Shown here: positions 53,619 to 62,389 of the stretch, one piece after another
Position numbering within the stretch: position 1 is the first letter of the stretch
How the letters are laid out: every line of letters begins with the position of its first letter
NCBI RefSeq assembly: GCF_011008845.1
Contig: NZ_JAAIWM010000001.1
Coordinates: forward strand, 248,001-312,000
DNA length: 64,000 bases
Direction of reading: 5' to 3'
DNA from: Bacillus mesophilus
GTDB taxonomy: Bacteria; Bacillota; Bacilli; Bacillales; SA4
The notes under the pieces: generated by a model
Databases searched by the model: none
What the model was told of the DNA's origin: nothing
What the model saw: the letters and a program-made list of their open reading frames with translations, nothing else
Made by a program: the position numbers and the translations under genes

Positions 53619-53855
53619 TTAAGTCACCCTTCCTCATTTATATTCCATTTAGAATAATGGTAAAAGATAGTTAGTTTACATACAGCCTTAGGATACCCAA
53701 AATTCAATTTAGAAAGTCACTATTAGCAATTAATATATCCTTTCCACTTCATATATGGTTGTTAAACCTAATAAGCATTTGTAAACACAATCCTAAATAA
53801 CATCTGTACTAGTCTAAATCTCTTTTAAACTAATACAATTTCAGTTCATGTTTTC

Positions 53856-53885
53856 AGTGTACATCAAACCTCATTTTTTAGTCAA
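53856..53885 (-). promoter_or_regulatory. Possible promoter of pdhABCD
   Basis: TTGACT (53880-53885), 18 bases, TACACT (53856-53861) on the minus strand. It implies a leader of about 230 bases. Confidence 0.45.
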
Positions 53886-54092
53886 TGATTGTGTTAACAG
53901 TATGTTTAGTAATAAACTATTATGGAAATTTAAAGTACAAAACCAACTCTGTACTAATACAATAAACCTCTCTGTTTCACATATAATAGAACACAGTTTC
54001 ATTTTCTAAATAAATTATTGAGAATACAAATGGTAGTAGGGTAGTAAAGGTTTGTGGAAGACAAGTGCTAACCACTAATCATTTTATGCACG

Positions 54093-54121
54093 AAAAAAAG
54101 GACTTTAGTTAAAGTCCTTTT
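54093..54121 (-). terminator. Terminator of ykyA
   Basis: On the minus strand GGACTTT and AAAGTCC form a hairpin around four bases, followed by seven Ts. Confidence 0.9.
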
Positions 54122-54775
54122 TTACTCTGTTTCATAGGTTACTTCCAATCCCGCTGCTTCATAAAATGATTTCTTCTGGTTATTATAATTTTTCGTAATC
54201 GTATTAAACGATTCATTCAATTGAATTACTTGTTCATAGCTCTTGTTTATTTCATTAATTTTTTCTTCTAAAGCTTCAAGAGTTAAATCCTCCATTTGAA
54301 ACATCTCGTAAAGTTCTTTATCTAAAGCAATAGAAGTTGAATAAGCCGTATACAGCTCTTCATACGCTTGATAGCGTTCCTCCATTGTTTGGATTAGTTC
54401 ATCTGATTCACCTTTTAATTCTTCATCCTCTATTTGCGTAACAAGGTCATTAATTTTATCAAATTCTGACTTTGACTGCTTAATACTTTCATACTCCTGA
54501 TCAAGCAATTCTTTTCGGTTGTCTACTATTTGGATTGCCTCACCAGATAATTTTTTAATTTGTTCTAGTTCCTTTAAGCCTAGGTCAATGATTTGATTAT
54601 ATAATTCTTTTTCCTTTTGCTCTAAGTTTGTCATGGGTTCCTGTTGCTCTTCAAATTCTGTCTCTAGCTTCACTGCTTGCTCTAAGTGAACATATATTTG
54701 CTCCTCTGGCTGTGGACCAGAATTACATCCTGTTAAGAACATGATTAGAAAAATAGAAATTGTGATAATACGCAT
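54122..54775 (-). CDS. ykyA: YkyA family lipoprotein
   Basis: The product of about 217 residues has a signal peptide and lipobox (FLTGC) and then a long, highly charged helical part with coiled-coil character (LEQKEKELYNQIIDLGLKELEQ, LDQEYESIKQSKSEFDKINDLV). It is the YkyA-type putative cell-wall-binding lipoprotein found between def and pdhA in B. subtilis, as here. A TTG directly before the ATG is an alternative start; both follow AGGGGG. Function unproven. Confidence 0.9.
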   Translation of the reverse strand: MRIITISIFLIMFLTGCNSGPQPEEQIYVHLEQAVKLETEFEEQQEPMTNLEQKEKELYNQIIDLGLKELEQIKKLSGEAIQIVDNRKELLDQEYESIKQSKSEFDKINDLVTQIEDEELKGESDELIQTMEERYQAYEELYTAYSTSIALDKELYEMFQMEDLTLEALEEKINEINKSYEQVIQLNESFNTITKNYNNQKKSFYEAAGLEVTYETE

Positions 54776-55002
54776 CAAGTATTTCCCCCTTTACTTTACC
54801 AGTTTTCACTATAAAGATTTATAATCAGTTTGACAATAAATACTTCTATGAACAATCTTATGCGCTTGTCCAAACAAATAGTCCTAACCTAAATACGACC
54901 ACCTTCAACACGATCTGTTTTTTCTAAAATCACTTTCTTTTATAAGCATGTAATTTATGATATGATTTTATCAAAATTAAATATTTTTAGAGCAAGGAGT
55001 TG

Positions 55003-55563
55003 ATGATTATCATTACGATGAATGATATTATCAGGGAAGGACATCCCACCTTACGTCAAGTAGCAGAAGAGGTTCCCTTACCTGCATCAGATGAGGATAA
55101 AAAAACATTAAAAGAAATGATCGAGTTTGTTATAAATAGTCAGAATCCTGAACTTGCAGCAAAGTATCAACTACGAGCAGGGATTGGTATCGCCGCCCCT
55201 CAGATCAATGTCTTGAAACGAATGATTGCTATTCATGTGACAGACGAAAAAGATCACTTACATAGCTATGCCCTTTTTAACCCTAAAATCGTTAGCCATT
55301 CTGTTGAAAAAAGCTTTTTAGACAGTGGTGAAGGATGTTTATCAGTTGACCGAGTAGTTGAAGGTATTGTTCCAAGATACGCTCGCATTACTGTAAAAGC
55401 AACCACCTTAGAAGGTGAAGAAGTTAAACTGAGATTAAAAGGAATGCTGTCGATTGTATTTCAACACGAAATCGACCATTTGAATGGCATTATGTTCTAT
55501 GACCATATTGATAAAGAAGACCCATATAGGCAGCCAGATAATGCCGTAGCGATTGAGCTATAA
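55003..55563 (+). CDS. def: Peptide deformylase
   Basis: The enzyme removes the formyl group from nascent proteins using Fe2+ or Zn2+. All three motifs are present: [14 protein letters not shown] (metal Cys) and QHEIDHLNG (HExxH). The product is about 186 residues, the longer Gram-positive type with the insertion [15 protein letters not shown]. The start is uncertain because the AAGGAG site is only three bases before the first ATG (55003); a second in-frame ATG lies at 55018. B. subtilis YkrB has a similarly short N-terminus. It ends with its own terminator. Confidence 0.95.
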   Translation: MIIITMNDIIREGHPTLRQVAEEVPLPASDEDKKTLKEMIEFVINSQNPELAAKYQLRAGIGIAAPQINVLKRMIAIHVTDEKDHLHSYALFNPKIVSHSVEKSFLDSGEGCLSVDRVVEGIVPRYARITVKATTLEGEEVKLRLKGMLSIVFQHEIDHLNGIMFYDHIDKEDPYRQPDNAVAIEL

Positions 55564-55592
55564 AACCTTGAGTGAACCTCAAGGTTTTTTTT
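55564..55592 (+). terminator. Terminator of def
   Basis: AACCTTGAG pairs with CTCAAGGTT around a small loop, followed by eight Ts. Confidence 0.92.
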
Positions 55593-55832
55593 ATTGCTAT
55601 CTTTCAACTAATCTAATTTAGAAACCACAACCAGTTCTACTAGTATGCAGTTTCACCCACTCAACATCTACTCTTCTCTCCATTAGCCCAAAACAAACCT
55701 AGTTGAAAATTGTCCACTCGAAAAACTCTAAATTCCATTAATACCCATGAGAGGAATTGTCTATTTTCTCATATACTACTACTACAATAAACCGTGATTT
55801 TCCTGCATCTAGGATGCTGAAAGGAGATAAAT

Positions 55833-55904
55833 ATGTTAAAAAAACTTAAGCAGAAATTATTAGAACAATGGAACGATATGCTTCGAAAAAGAACGATTGC
55901 ATAG
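55833..55904 (+). CDS. Candidate 23-residue basic amphipathic peptide
   Basis: After a textbook AAAGGAG site (6 bases spacing) an ATG opens a 23-codon frame: MLKKLKQKLLEQWNDML followed by RKRTIA and a TAG stop. It is very basic and would form one amphipathic helix. No family is recognised. The surrounding 500 bases otherwise lack genes. It could be a small regulatory or toxin-like peptide, or a leader. The evidence is the strong ribosome site plus the helix pattern only. Confidence 0.45.
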   Translation: MLKKLKQKLLEQWNDMLRKRTIA

Positions 55905-55942
55905 TTAAGTGATTTGATAATATTAGATTAAATAGAAAAAAC

Positions 55943-55971
55943 ATGAAATAAATAAAGATTTCCTATATAAT
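55943..55971 (+). promoter_or_regulatory. Promoter of rpoY-rnjA
   Basis: ATGAAA (55943-55948), 17 bases, then a perfect TATAAT (55966-55971). The leader to rpoY would be about 175 bases. Confidence 0.65.
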
Positions 55972-56058
55972 ATAATGAAGTGCTAATGTTCGGTATTTGC
56001 ATCAGGGCATAATTCAGCATATAATAACTTTTATTGTCATTTACAAAATTTGCTTAGA

Positions 56059-56120
56059 AATGTTCAAATTGGAGAAAAATCCGTTAAACCCCAATTTAGG
56101 TGGGCTTCAATTAGAACATT
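56059..56120 (+). other. Structured leader of rpoY-rnjA
   Basis: AATGTTCAAATTGGAG (56059-56074) and CTTCAATTAGAACATT (56105-56120) pair at 14 of 16 positions. The enclosed segment contains a second small stem, CCCC/GGTGGG. It lies 35 bases before rpoY. It does not resemble a known riboswitch or T-box. Confidence 0.6.
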
Positions 56121-56154
56121 ATATATATTATTAGTAGTTCAAGGAGAGATAGAA

Positions 56155-56364
56155 ATGGTATTCAAAGTTTACTTTCAAGAAAATCGGTTTGAAGTTCCTG
56201 TGCGTGAACGTACAAGAACAATTTATGTAGAAGCAAACACTGAACGTGAGGTTCGAGAAAAGTTGTCCGACCGCAATTATAATATCGAATTAGTTCAAAA
56301 GGTAACTGGTGCTTTTTTAGAATACGAACAGCAGTCTGAAAATTACAAGATGGAGACGGTATAA
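56155..56364 (+). CDS. rpoY: RNA polymerase epsilon subunit
   Basis: RpoY (YkzG) is the small accessory subunit of Firmicute RNA polymerase, bound near the secondary channel. The 69-residue product begins [20 protein letters not shown] and contains [20 protein letters not shown], typical of the family. The frame is open further upstream with a Met without a ribosome site; the ATG at 56155 follows AAGGAG. rnjA begins three bases after its stop, as in B. subtilis, so the two are made together. Confidence 0.96.
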   Translation: MVFKVYFQENRFEVPVRERTRTIYVEANTEREVREKLSDRNYNIELVQKVTGAFLEYEQQSENYKMETV

Positions 56365-56367
56365 ATT

Positions 56368-58035
56368 ATGAAGTTTGTTAAGAACGATCAAACTGCTGTA
56401 TTTGCCCTAGGCGGACTGGGTGAAATCGGCAAAAATACGTATGGCGTACAATTTCAAGATGAAATCATCTTAATTGATGCAGGTATTAAATTCCCAGAGG
56501 ATGAACTACTTGGAATTGATTATGTTATACCTGATTACAGTTATTTAGTTAAAAATGTTGAGAAGATAAAAGGGTTATTTATTACTCACGGTCATGAGGA
56601 TCACATTGGGGGGATTCCATACTTACTAAGAGAAATAAATATTCCTGTATATGGCGGAAAACTAGCTCTAGGTTTAATTAAGAACAAACTTGAAGAACAC
56701 GGTTTATTAAGACAAACAACTTTACATGAGATTCAAGAAGATGACGTGATTAAGTTTCGTAAGACATCCGTAACCTTCTTTAGAACGACACACAGTATTC
56801 CAGATTCATATGGAATAGTTGTAAAAACACCACCTGGTCAGATTGTTCATACGGGAGATTTCAAATTTGACTTTACTCCTGTTGGGGAACCGGCAAACCT
56901 TACAAAAATGGCAGAAATCGGAAAAGAAGGGGTACTCTGCTTACTATCAGATAGTACAAATAGTGAGGTTCCTAACTTTACCATGTCAGAAAGAAAGGTT
57001 GGCGAAAGCATTCACGACATCACTCGAAAAGTGAACGGCAGAATCATTTTCGCTACTTTTGCTTCTAATATTCACCGTCTTCAACAGATGGTTGAAGCTG
57101 CCGTTTCAAATGGCAGAAAGGTTGCTGTTTTCGGAAGAAGTATGGAAGCTGCCATAAATATCGGACAAGAATTAGGCTATATTCGCTGTCCAAAGGATAC
57201 GTTTATTGAACCATCTCAGATTAACAGAATGCCAGCTGATAAAGTTGTGATTCTTTGTACTGGAAGTCAAGGAGAGCCTATGGCAGCCCTTTCGCGGATT
57301 GCTAATGGGACTCATCGTCAGATTCAGATTATTCCTGGAGATACAGTCGTTTTCTCTTCTTCTCCAATACCAGGTAATACACTAAGCGTAAGCCGAACAA
57401 TCAATATGCTGTTCAAAGCTGGAGCAGAAGTAATTCATGGTTCCTTAAATGATATCCACACTTCTGGTCATGGTGGACAAGAAGAACAAAAGTTAATGCT
57501 TCGCTTAATTAAGCCAAAATTCTTTATGCCAATTCACGGTGAATATAGAATGCAAAAAATGCATATTAAGCATGCAGTTGATTGCGGTGTTAAAGAAGAA
57601 AATTGCTTTATCATGGATAATGGAGAGGTATTAGCTCTTGGTCCTGATGAAGGCAGTGTAGCTGGTAAAATTCCATCTGGTAATGTTTATATTGACGGTA
57701 GTGGCATCGGTGATATTGGTAATATCGTTCTCAGAGATCGAAGAATCCTTTCTGAAGAGGGTCTTGTGATTGTGGTAGTTAGCATCAACATGAAGGAATT
57801 CAAAATTGCTGCAGGACCTGATTTGATTTCTCGTGGATTTGTTTATATGAGAGAGTCTGGAGATCTAATCAATGATGCTCAGAGTCTCATTAACAAACAT
57901 TTAAACCGAGTAATGGAACGAAAAACAACACAATGGTCTGAGATTAAAAATGAAATAACAGACACTCTTTCACCTTTCTTATATGAAAAAACCAAACGTA
58001 AACCAATGATTCTTCCGATCATCATGGAAGTTTAA
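56368..58035 (+). CDS. rnjA: Ribonuclease J1
   Basis: RNase J1 is a metal-dependent beta-lactamase-fold ribonuclease with 5'-exo and endo activity, central to mRNA decay. The 555-residue product has the zinc motif HGHEDHIGG (H74 to H79), [17 protein letters not shown] and the C-terminal beta-CASP region with [13 protein letters not shown]. The GGAGACGG site is within the end of rpoY. It ends at its own terminator. Confidence 0.97.
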   Translation: MKFVKNDQTAVFALGGLGEIGKNTYGVQFQDEIILIDAGIKFPEDELLGIDYVIPDYSYLVKNVEKIKGLFITHGHEDHIGGIPYLLREINIPVYGGKLALGLIKNKLEEHGLLRQTTLHEIQEDDVIKFRKTSVTFFRTTHSIPDSYGIVVKTPPGQIVHTGDFKFDFTPVGEPANLTKMAEIGKEGVLCLLSDSTNSEVPNFTMSERKVGESIHDITRKVNGRIIFATFASNIHRLQQMVEAAVSNGRKVAVFGRSMEAAINIGQELGYIRCPKDTFIEPSQINRMPADKVVILCTGSQGEPMAALSRIANGTHRQIQIIPGDTVVFSSSPIPGNTLSVSRTINMLFKAGAEVIHGSLNDIHTSGHGGQEEQKLMLRLIKPKFFMPIHGEYRMQKMHIKHAVDCGVKEENCFIMDNGEVLALGPDEGSVAGKIPSGNVYIDGSGIGDIGNIVLRDRRILSEEGLVIVVVSINMKEFKIAAGPDLISRGFVYMRESGDLINDAQSLINKHLNRVMERKTTQWSEIKNEITDTLSPFLYEKTKRKPMILPIIMEV

Positions 58036-58037
58036 TA

Positions 58038-58066
58038 AAAGGCTGCCCTCGTGGTAGCCTTTTTCA
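58038..58066 (+). terminator. Terminator of rpoY-rnjA
   Basis: AAAGGCTGCC pairs with GGTAGCCTTT (one mismatch) around five bases, followed by TTTTTC. Confidence 0.88.
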
Positions 58067-58115
58067 CTTTACAACGACTTTACATAGTCCCCCCTTCCAA
58101 TCATGACATCATAAG

Positions 58116-58146
58116 AAAAAACGAAGGCGGCTGCCTTCGTTTTTTC
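58116..58146. terminator. Terminator of ktrC
   Basis: AACGAAGGC pairs with GCCTTCGTT around four bases; T-runs flank both sides. Confidence 0.92.
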
Positions 58147-58147
58147 A

Positions 58148-58810
58148 TTAATCCTCGATTAAATTTTTCTCAAATCGGTTTATATCAGTGTCGGCACCAA
58201 TGATAATTAGAATATCTCCCTTAATAATCGTCTCAGATGCCTGCGGAGAGACAAGGATATCCTTTCCACGTTTGATGGCAACAATGTTTATTCCGTATTT
58301 GGCACGGATATCTAAATCTATAAGTGAGTAACCATCCACATGCTTACTTGCAATAATTTCTACAATACTATGCTCATCTGATAGCTCTAAATAGTCTAAT
58401 ACATTATTTGATACAATATTATGTGCAATTCTTTGTCCCATATCACGTTCTGGGTGAACAATTTGATCTGCACCTATTTTAGTTAAAACCTTTTCATGGT
58501 AGTCATTCTGTGCCTTTACAGTGATATGCTTAACTCCTAGTTCTTTTAGAATTAAGGTAGTTAATATACTAGCTTGAATGTTATCACCTATCGCTATAAT
58601 AACATGATCAAAATTACGAATACCTAAACTTTTTAAAACTACTTCATCTGTTGTGTCTCCTACTACCGCATGTGAGGCAATCGAAGAGTATTCATTTACT
58701 TTATCTTCGTCTATATCAATAGCTAAAACATCCATCCCCTGCTGACTCAATGAACGACAAATGCTTCCGCCAAATCTTCCTAATCCGATTACGGCAAATT
58801 CCTTTTTCAC
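58148..58810 (-). CDS. ktrC: Potassium uptake regulatory protein KtrC (RCK domain)
   Basis: KtrC is the cytoplasmic ring of the low-affinity Ktr potassium channel; it binds ATP/ADP through RCK_N and c-di-AMP through RCK_C. The 220-residue product has FAVIGLGRFGGSICRSL (nucleotide loop, about 5-21), VVGDTTDEVVLKSLGI and a C-terminal RCK_C domain starting near HSIVEIIASKH. The start is GTG (58808-58810) behind GGAGG. The membrane partner (KtrD) is not in the window. Position next to rnjA matches B. subtilis ykqB. Confidence 0.95.
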   Translation of the reverse strand: MKKEFAVIGLGRFGGSICRSLSQQGMDVLAIDIDEDKVNEYSSIASHAVVGDTTDEVVLKSLGIRNFDHVIIAIGDNIQASILTTLILKELGVKHITVKAQNDYHEKVLTKIGADQIVHPERDMGQRIAHNIVSNNVLDYLELSDEHSIVEIIASKHVDGYSLIDLDIRAKYGINIVAIKRGKDILVSPQASETIIKGDILIIIGADTDINRFEKNLIED

Positions 58811-59118
58811 AAGTTATTCCTCCATAGCACTAATAATTGCGGGTTAAATTTTTCAAGAAAAGCTTACCTTCTGGTTCTTCTTCATTTAAATTGTCTTATT
58901 ACTAGCCCATAAGCGATAAGAGATAGTAAATGATCATAATCACTGAGATGTATACCTTTTATAAAAACAATCATACCTGAAATTACCGAACTAATAAATA
59001 GAATAAATTACATATTTGTTGTTTCTTCTAGGTATATCGATCATTGTTTGTAGTATACGTTTCACCAAGTAATGATATTTATGAACAAAAGAAGGCTCAC
59101 ACCTATAAGTGTAAACCA
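58811..59118. other. Intergenic region between ktrC and the amidase gene
   Basis: AT-rich, with the GGAGG site of ktrC at its left end. A weak TTGAAA/TATTAG pair is the only promoter-like signal on the minus strand. I see nothing else. Confidence 0.5.
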
Positions 59119-60348
59119 TTAACCAAAAAGTCGGCTCCAAGTATTTGGCCCAACAATTCCATCTATATTTAATCTTTCTCTTCTTTGAAAATTTCTTACG
59201 GCTTGATCAGTGATAGGACCGAATATTCCGTCCTCTGAAATATTCAAAGCACGCTGTACTCTCTTCACATCTCTACCTTGTATATAAGGATTGGTTAAGA
59301 ATATGAGCCTACTATATGGAACTCCACCTGTATCGTTCTGGTCTAACGCTTGCCATGTTCTTGGGCCAACTATGCCATCAGAAACTAATCCCTTACGTCT
59401 TTGGTATCTTCTTACTGCCTCAGCGGTAGCTGGGCCAAAAATACCATCAGCAACAGCACCAATCTTTTCCTGAACATCCCTTATATCCTCTCCTCTCATA
59501 TAAGGAGAAAGCAGTCTTAATGTTCGTCTAGATTCTAATTCATAAAGCCCTCCATCATCAGTATCAACATCTGTAGGAGAAGCTAATTCGATTAATGGAA
59601 CATCTTGATCATAACGCTTTAGGGCATCTCTTGTCTCTGGACCAACTATGCCATCAACTGATAGGTTTGCTGCTCTTTGAAATCTTTTCACTGCATCCTC
59701 TGTTACCTTACCAAATATACCATCTATTACTCCAGGTTTAAAACCTAGGATCTCTAATCGTTCCTGTAAGGCCTTTATATCATCCCCCTGGTCACCGTAA
59801 CTTAAATAGGTCCTCGTTCTTGGACCACTTGAATACGATACCGACCTGTAAATGGGGAGTTCACCTCGGTCACCTCTTGCAAATAATTCACTTCTAAAGT
59901 TACCCATATTAATGGAAGGACAAGGTTTCCATTCATATCCCGGAAACTCTTGATGACCCCATACGTCATCAATATCAACAGTTAAGACATCTAAGAGCGA
60001 CAACACTAGGTTTTGAGTAGCTGTCTTCTGAGCTTCTGTTAACTGCTGAGTTCTAAAATCCCCAACCATACAAATACCAACTGCTCGGTAATTACTGTTG
60101 CCCACATGGTAGCTAACTACCTCTAAGTCATGACAAAGACTAATCGTGCCATCTTTATCAACAACATAATGATAGGCAATTCCCGGCCATTCTAAGGTAT
60201 TAACATGATATCTTGCAAAGCTCTCAGCACTACCTGAAGTAGTAGCACTATGGTGAATGGCAATGTTTTTTATTGCGGATAAAGATCTTCTTCGATAACG
60301 CTTAGAAGGATGGGTTGGTAATGAATTGCGTTTATCTATAATTTCCAT
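59119..60348 (-). CDS. PGRP-type N-acetylmuramoyl-L-alanine amidase with three PG-binding domains
   Basis: The 409-residue protein has an N-terminal amidase_2/PGRP zinc domain (IAIHHSAT, GIAYHYVVDKDGTI, GHQEFPGYEWKPCPS, about residues 30-165). Three peptidoglycan-binding type 1 repeats follow (about 190-255, 280-340 and 350-409), each with the DGIFG and VDGIVGPxT motif pair. No signal peptide or membrane segment is seen, so it may be released by lysis, exported without a signal, or act on spore cortex. The ATG (60346-60348) follows GGGGTG; an in-frame GTG is part of that site. Substrate cleavage is inferred from the zinc residues. Confidence 0.9.
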   Translation of the reverse strand: MEIIDKRNSLPTHPSKRYRRRSLSAIKNIAIHHSATTSGSAESFARYHVNTLEWPGIAYHYVVDKDGTISLCHDLEVVSYHVGNSNYRAVGICMVGDFRTQQLTEAQKTATQNLVLSLLDVLTVDIDDVWGHQEFPGYEWKPCPSINMGNFRSELFARGDRGELPIYRSVSYSSGPRTRTYLSYGDQGDDIKALQERLEILGFKPGVIDGIFGKVTEDAVKRFQRAANLSVDGIVGPETRDALKRYDQDVPLIELASPTDVDTDDGGLYELESRRTLRLLSPYMRGEDIRDVQEKIGAVADGIFGPATAEAVRRYQRRKGLVSDGIVGPRTWQALDQNDTGGVPYSRLIFLTNPYIQGRDVKRVQRALNISEDGIFGPITDQAVRNFQRRERLNIDGIVGPNTWSRLFG

Positions 60349-60518
60349 AATAATCACCCCACATATATATATGGTTAATAGCCTTAATAGGTGATGTATC
60401 TATTATAATTATGTAGATTAAATCTGGTTTTAGAGGCTGTATGCTGAAAAGAGTTTTAGCTCACATACTCATCCTTTCCTCTTACATTCTATCTATAACC
60501 TATTTGGTGTAAAAGGAG

Positions 60519-60550
60519 AAAGGACTTCATTATGAAAAATGAAGTCCTTT
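60519..60550 (-). terminator. Terminator of the ABC exporter operon
   Basis: AAAGGACTTCAT pairs perfectly with ATGAAGTCCTTT around eight bases. The T-run on the minus strand is modest. Confidence 0.7.
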
Positions 60551-60554
60551 CTAT

Positions 60555-62375
60555 TTATCCTGCGCTTAACATGTTGAACTGTGCTTTAACTAGCTTGTAG
60601 TATTCACCTTTTACATCCATTAGTTGAGCATGGTTACCTTGTTCAATAATCTCACCATGATCAAGTACAAATATGTTATCTGCTTCACGAATCGTAGAGA
60701 GACGATGTGCAATAATGATTGCTGTTCTATTTTGTAGTAATGTTTTAAGTGCATGTTGGATTTTCACTTCAGTTTCAGTATCAATACTCGCAGTAGCTTC
60801 ATCTAAAATTAAGATTTTGGGATCTGCAAGTAAAGCACGTGCAAAGGAGATTAATTGTCGTTCTCCTACAGATAGGATGTTACCTCTTTCCTCAACCTCT
60901 GTTAAGTATCCATTCGAAAGCTTTTCAATGAAAAGATTCGCACCAACTGCCTGAGCAGCCTTCACTACTTCTTCATCAGACGCTTCCGGGTTACCAAAGC
61001 GGATATTATCCATAATAGTTCCTGAGAAGATAAATGTGTCTTGTAGGACAACACTTATTTGTGAACGTACACTCTCAAGCGTTACATCCTGTAGGTCTAC
61101 TCCATCAATTTTTACTGAACCACTAGTTGGATCGTAGAAACGACTCACTAGGTTAGCAATCGTCGTTTTTCCTGAACCTGTGTGGCCAACAAGAGCAACA
61201 GTTTGACCTGCCTTCATTTCAAGTGAAATACCTTTTAAAGCTTTTCGCTTTTCATCATAGGCAAATTCTACTGAATCAAACTCAATACGTCCTTTGATGT
61301 TCTCTAAACGTTCAGCGTTATCTTTTTCAGCCACATTAGGCTTTTCATCTAGGAACTCAAAAATACGTTCAGATGATGCCATTGCCATTAAAAGCTGATT
61401 ATAGATTTGACCAATACGTGAAATAGGCTCCCAGAACATCCCTAGATAAAATGCAAAGGATACAAATACCCCAATTGAAATCGTTCCATTTCCGATAAGA
61501 GTAGCACCGTACCAAATTAAAATGGCCGTTCCAATCGCATTAGACATTTCTACGAAAGGTCTAAACATGGCATTCTTTTTAGTTGCATCCTGCCATGAAT
61601 CATGAGTTTCCGTGTTAACCCCATCAAAGAACTCCATGTTTTCTCGCTCTTGTGTAAAAGATTGTGTAACACGAATCCCTTGAATACTTTCGTTAAGATG
61701 TGAATTTAATTTAGATTGTTTAATACGAACCATTTGCCATGAACGTCTGATTTTTCTACGTAGACTTGTAGAGATAAAGAACATAATTGGCAGAATAATC
61801 ATAACTGCAATCGCTAACTCAGGACTCAGTGTAAATAAAATAACAAAAATACCGATTAACATGATTAAATCCATTAACAAGTTAATAACTCCACTTGTGA
61901 ATAGCTCTTGCAACGAATTAATGTCATTCAATATTCTTACAAGTATGGAACCTGCAGAACGAGAGTCAAAAAATCGATGTGATAGTTGCTGTACATGTGT
62001 AAACAAATGCTTTCTCAAGTCATATATAACGTTTTGACCTAATAAGTTAGTCCATCGGATCCTAAAGACATTTCCTACATACGAAATTGAATATAATACG
62101 GCTATAATGATGACGAGTGTAACTAGTAGACTCGTATTTTTATTAGCAATCGCATAGTCAAGTGTATACTTACCGATAATAATTGGCACGATTAATCGAA
62201 CAGCTGTCGATAGAATCATTGCAAATATAGACAGAGGCAGTAGATTTTTCGAATACGGCTTCATATATGAAAATAGTCTAGAAAGTTGCTGCCAATTAAA
62301 TGGTTTTTCTATTACTTGTTCTGTTGAATAGTGAAATCGGTCTAAATGCTTTTGATTTTGTTTTCTACCCTTCAT
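60555..62375 (-). CDS. yknV: ABC exporter subunit, YknV-like (catalytic-site Walker B)
   Basis: The 606-residue half-transporter has six membrane helices (about residues 45-320) and an ATPase domain. Walker A is GHTGSGKT (397-404), the signature is degenerate (LSVGERQ, 501-507) and Walker B keeps the catalytic Glu (ILILDEATASID, E526), with H-loop AHRLST. Together with the upstream gene it should form a heterodimer of the YknU/YknV or BmrC/BmrD type that exports drugs, lipids or peptides. It starts 15 bases after the partner's stop, with GGAGG. Substrate unknown. Confidence 0.92.
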   Translation of the reverse strand: MKGRKQNQKHLDRFHYSTEQVIEKPFNWQQLSRLFSYMKPYSKNLLPLSIFAMILSTAVRLIVPIIIGKYTLDYAIANKNTSLLVTLVIIIAVLYSISYVGNVFRIRWTNLLGQNVIYDLRKHLFTHVQQLSHRFFDSRSAGSILVRILNDINSLQELFTSGVINLLMDLIMLIGIFVILFTLSPELAIAVMIILPIMFFISTSLRRKIRRSWQMVRIKQSKLNSHLNESIQGIRVTQSFTQERENMEFFDGVNTETHDSWQDATKKNAMFRPFVEMSNAIGTAILIWYGATLIGNGTISIGVFVSFAFYLGMFWEPISRIGQIYNQLLMAMASSERIFEFLDEKPNVAEKDNAERLENIKGRIEFDSVEFAYDEKRKALKGISLEMKAGQTVALVGHTGSGKTTIANLVSRFYDPTSGSVKIDGVDLQDVTLESVRSQISVVLQDTFIFSGTIMDNIRFGNPEASDEEVVKAAQAVGANLFIEKLSNGYLTEVEERGNILSVGERQLISFARALLADPKILILDEATASIDTETEVKIQHALKTLLQNRTAIIIAHRLSTIREADNIFVLDHGEIIEQGNHAQLMDVKGEYYKLVKAQFNMLSAG

Positions 62376-62389
62376 AAGTTCCCACCTCC

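Larger units (their letters stand above)
53619..54121. other. pdhA upstream region
   Basis: On the minus strand a TTGACT-18-TACACT promoter (53856-53885) and a TTGTAT-16-TAGACT pair (about 53811-53840) are the best candidates. The ykyA terminator lies at the far end. I see no plus-strand gene and no recognisable catabolite-response element. Confidence 0.5.
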
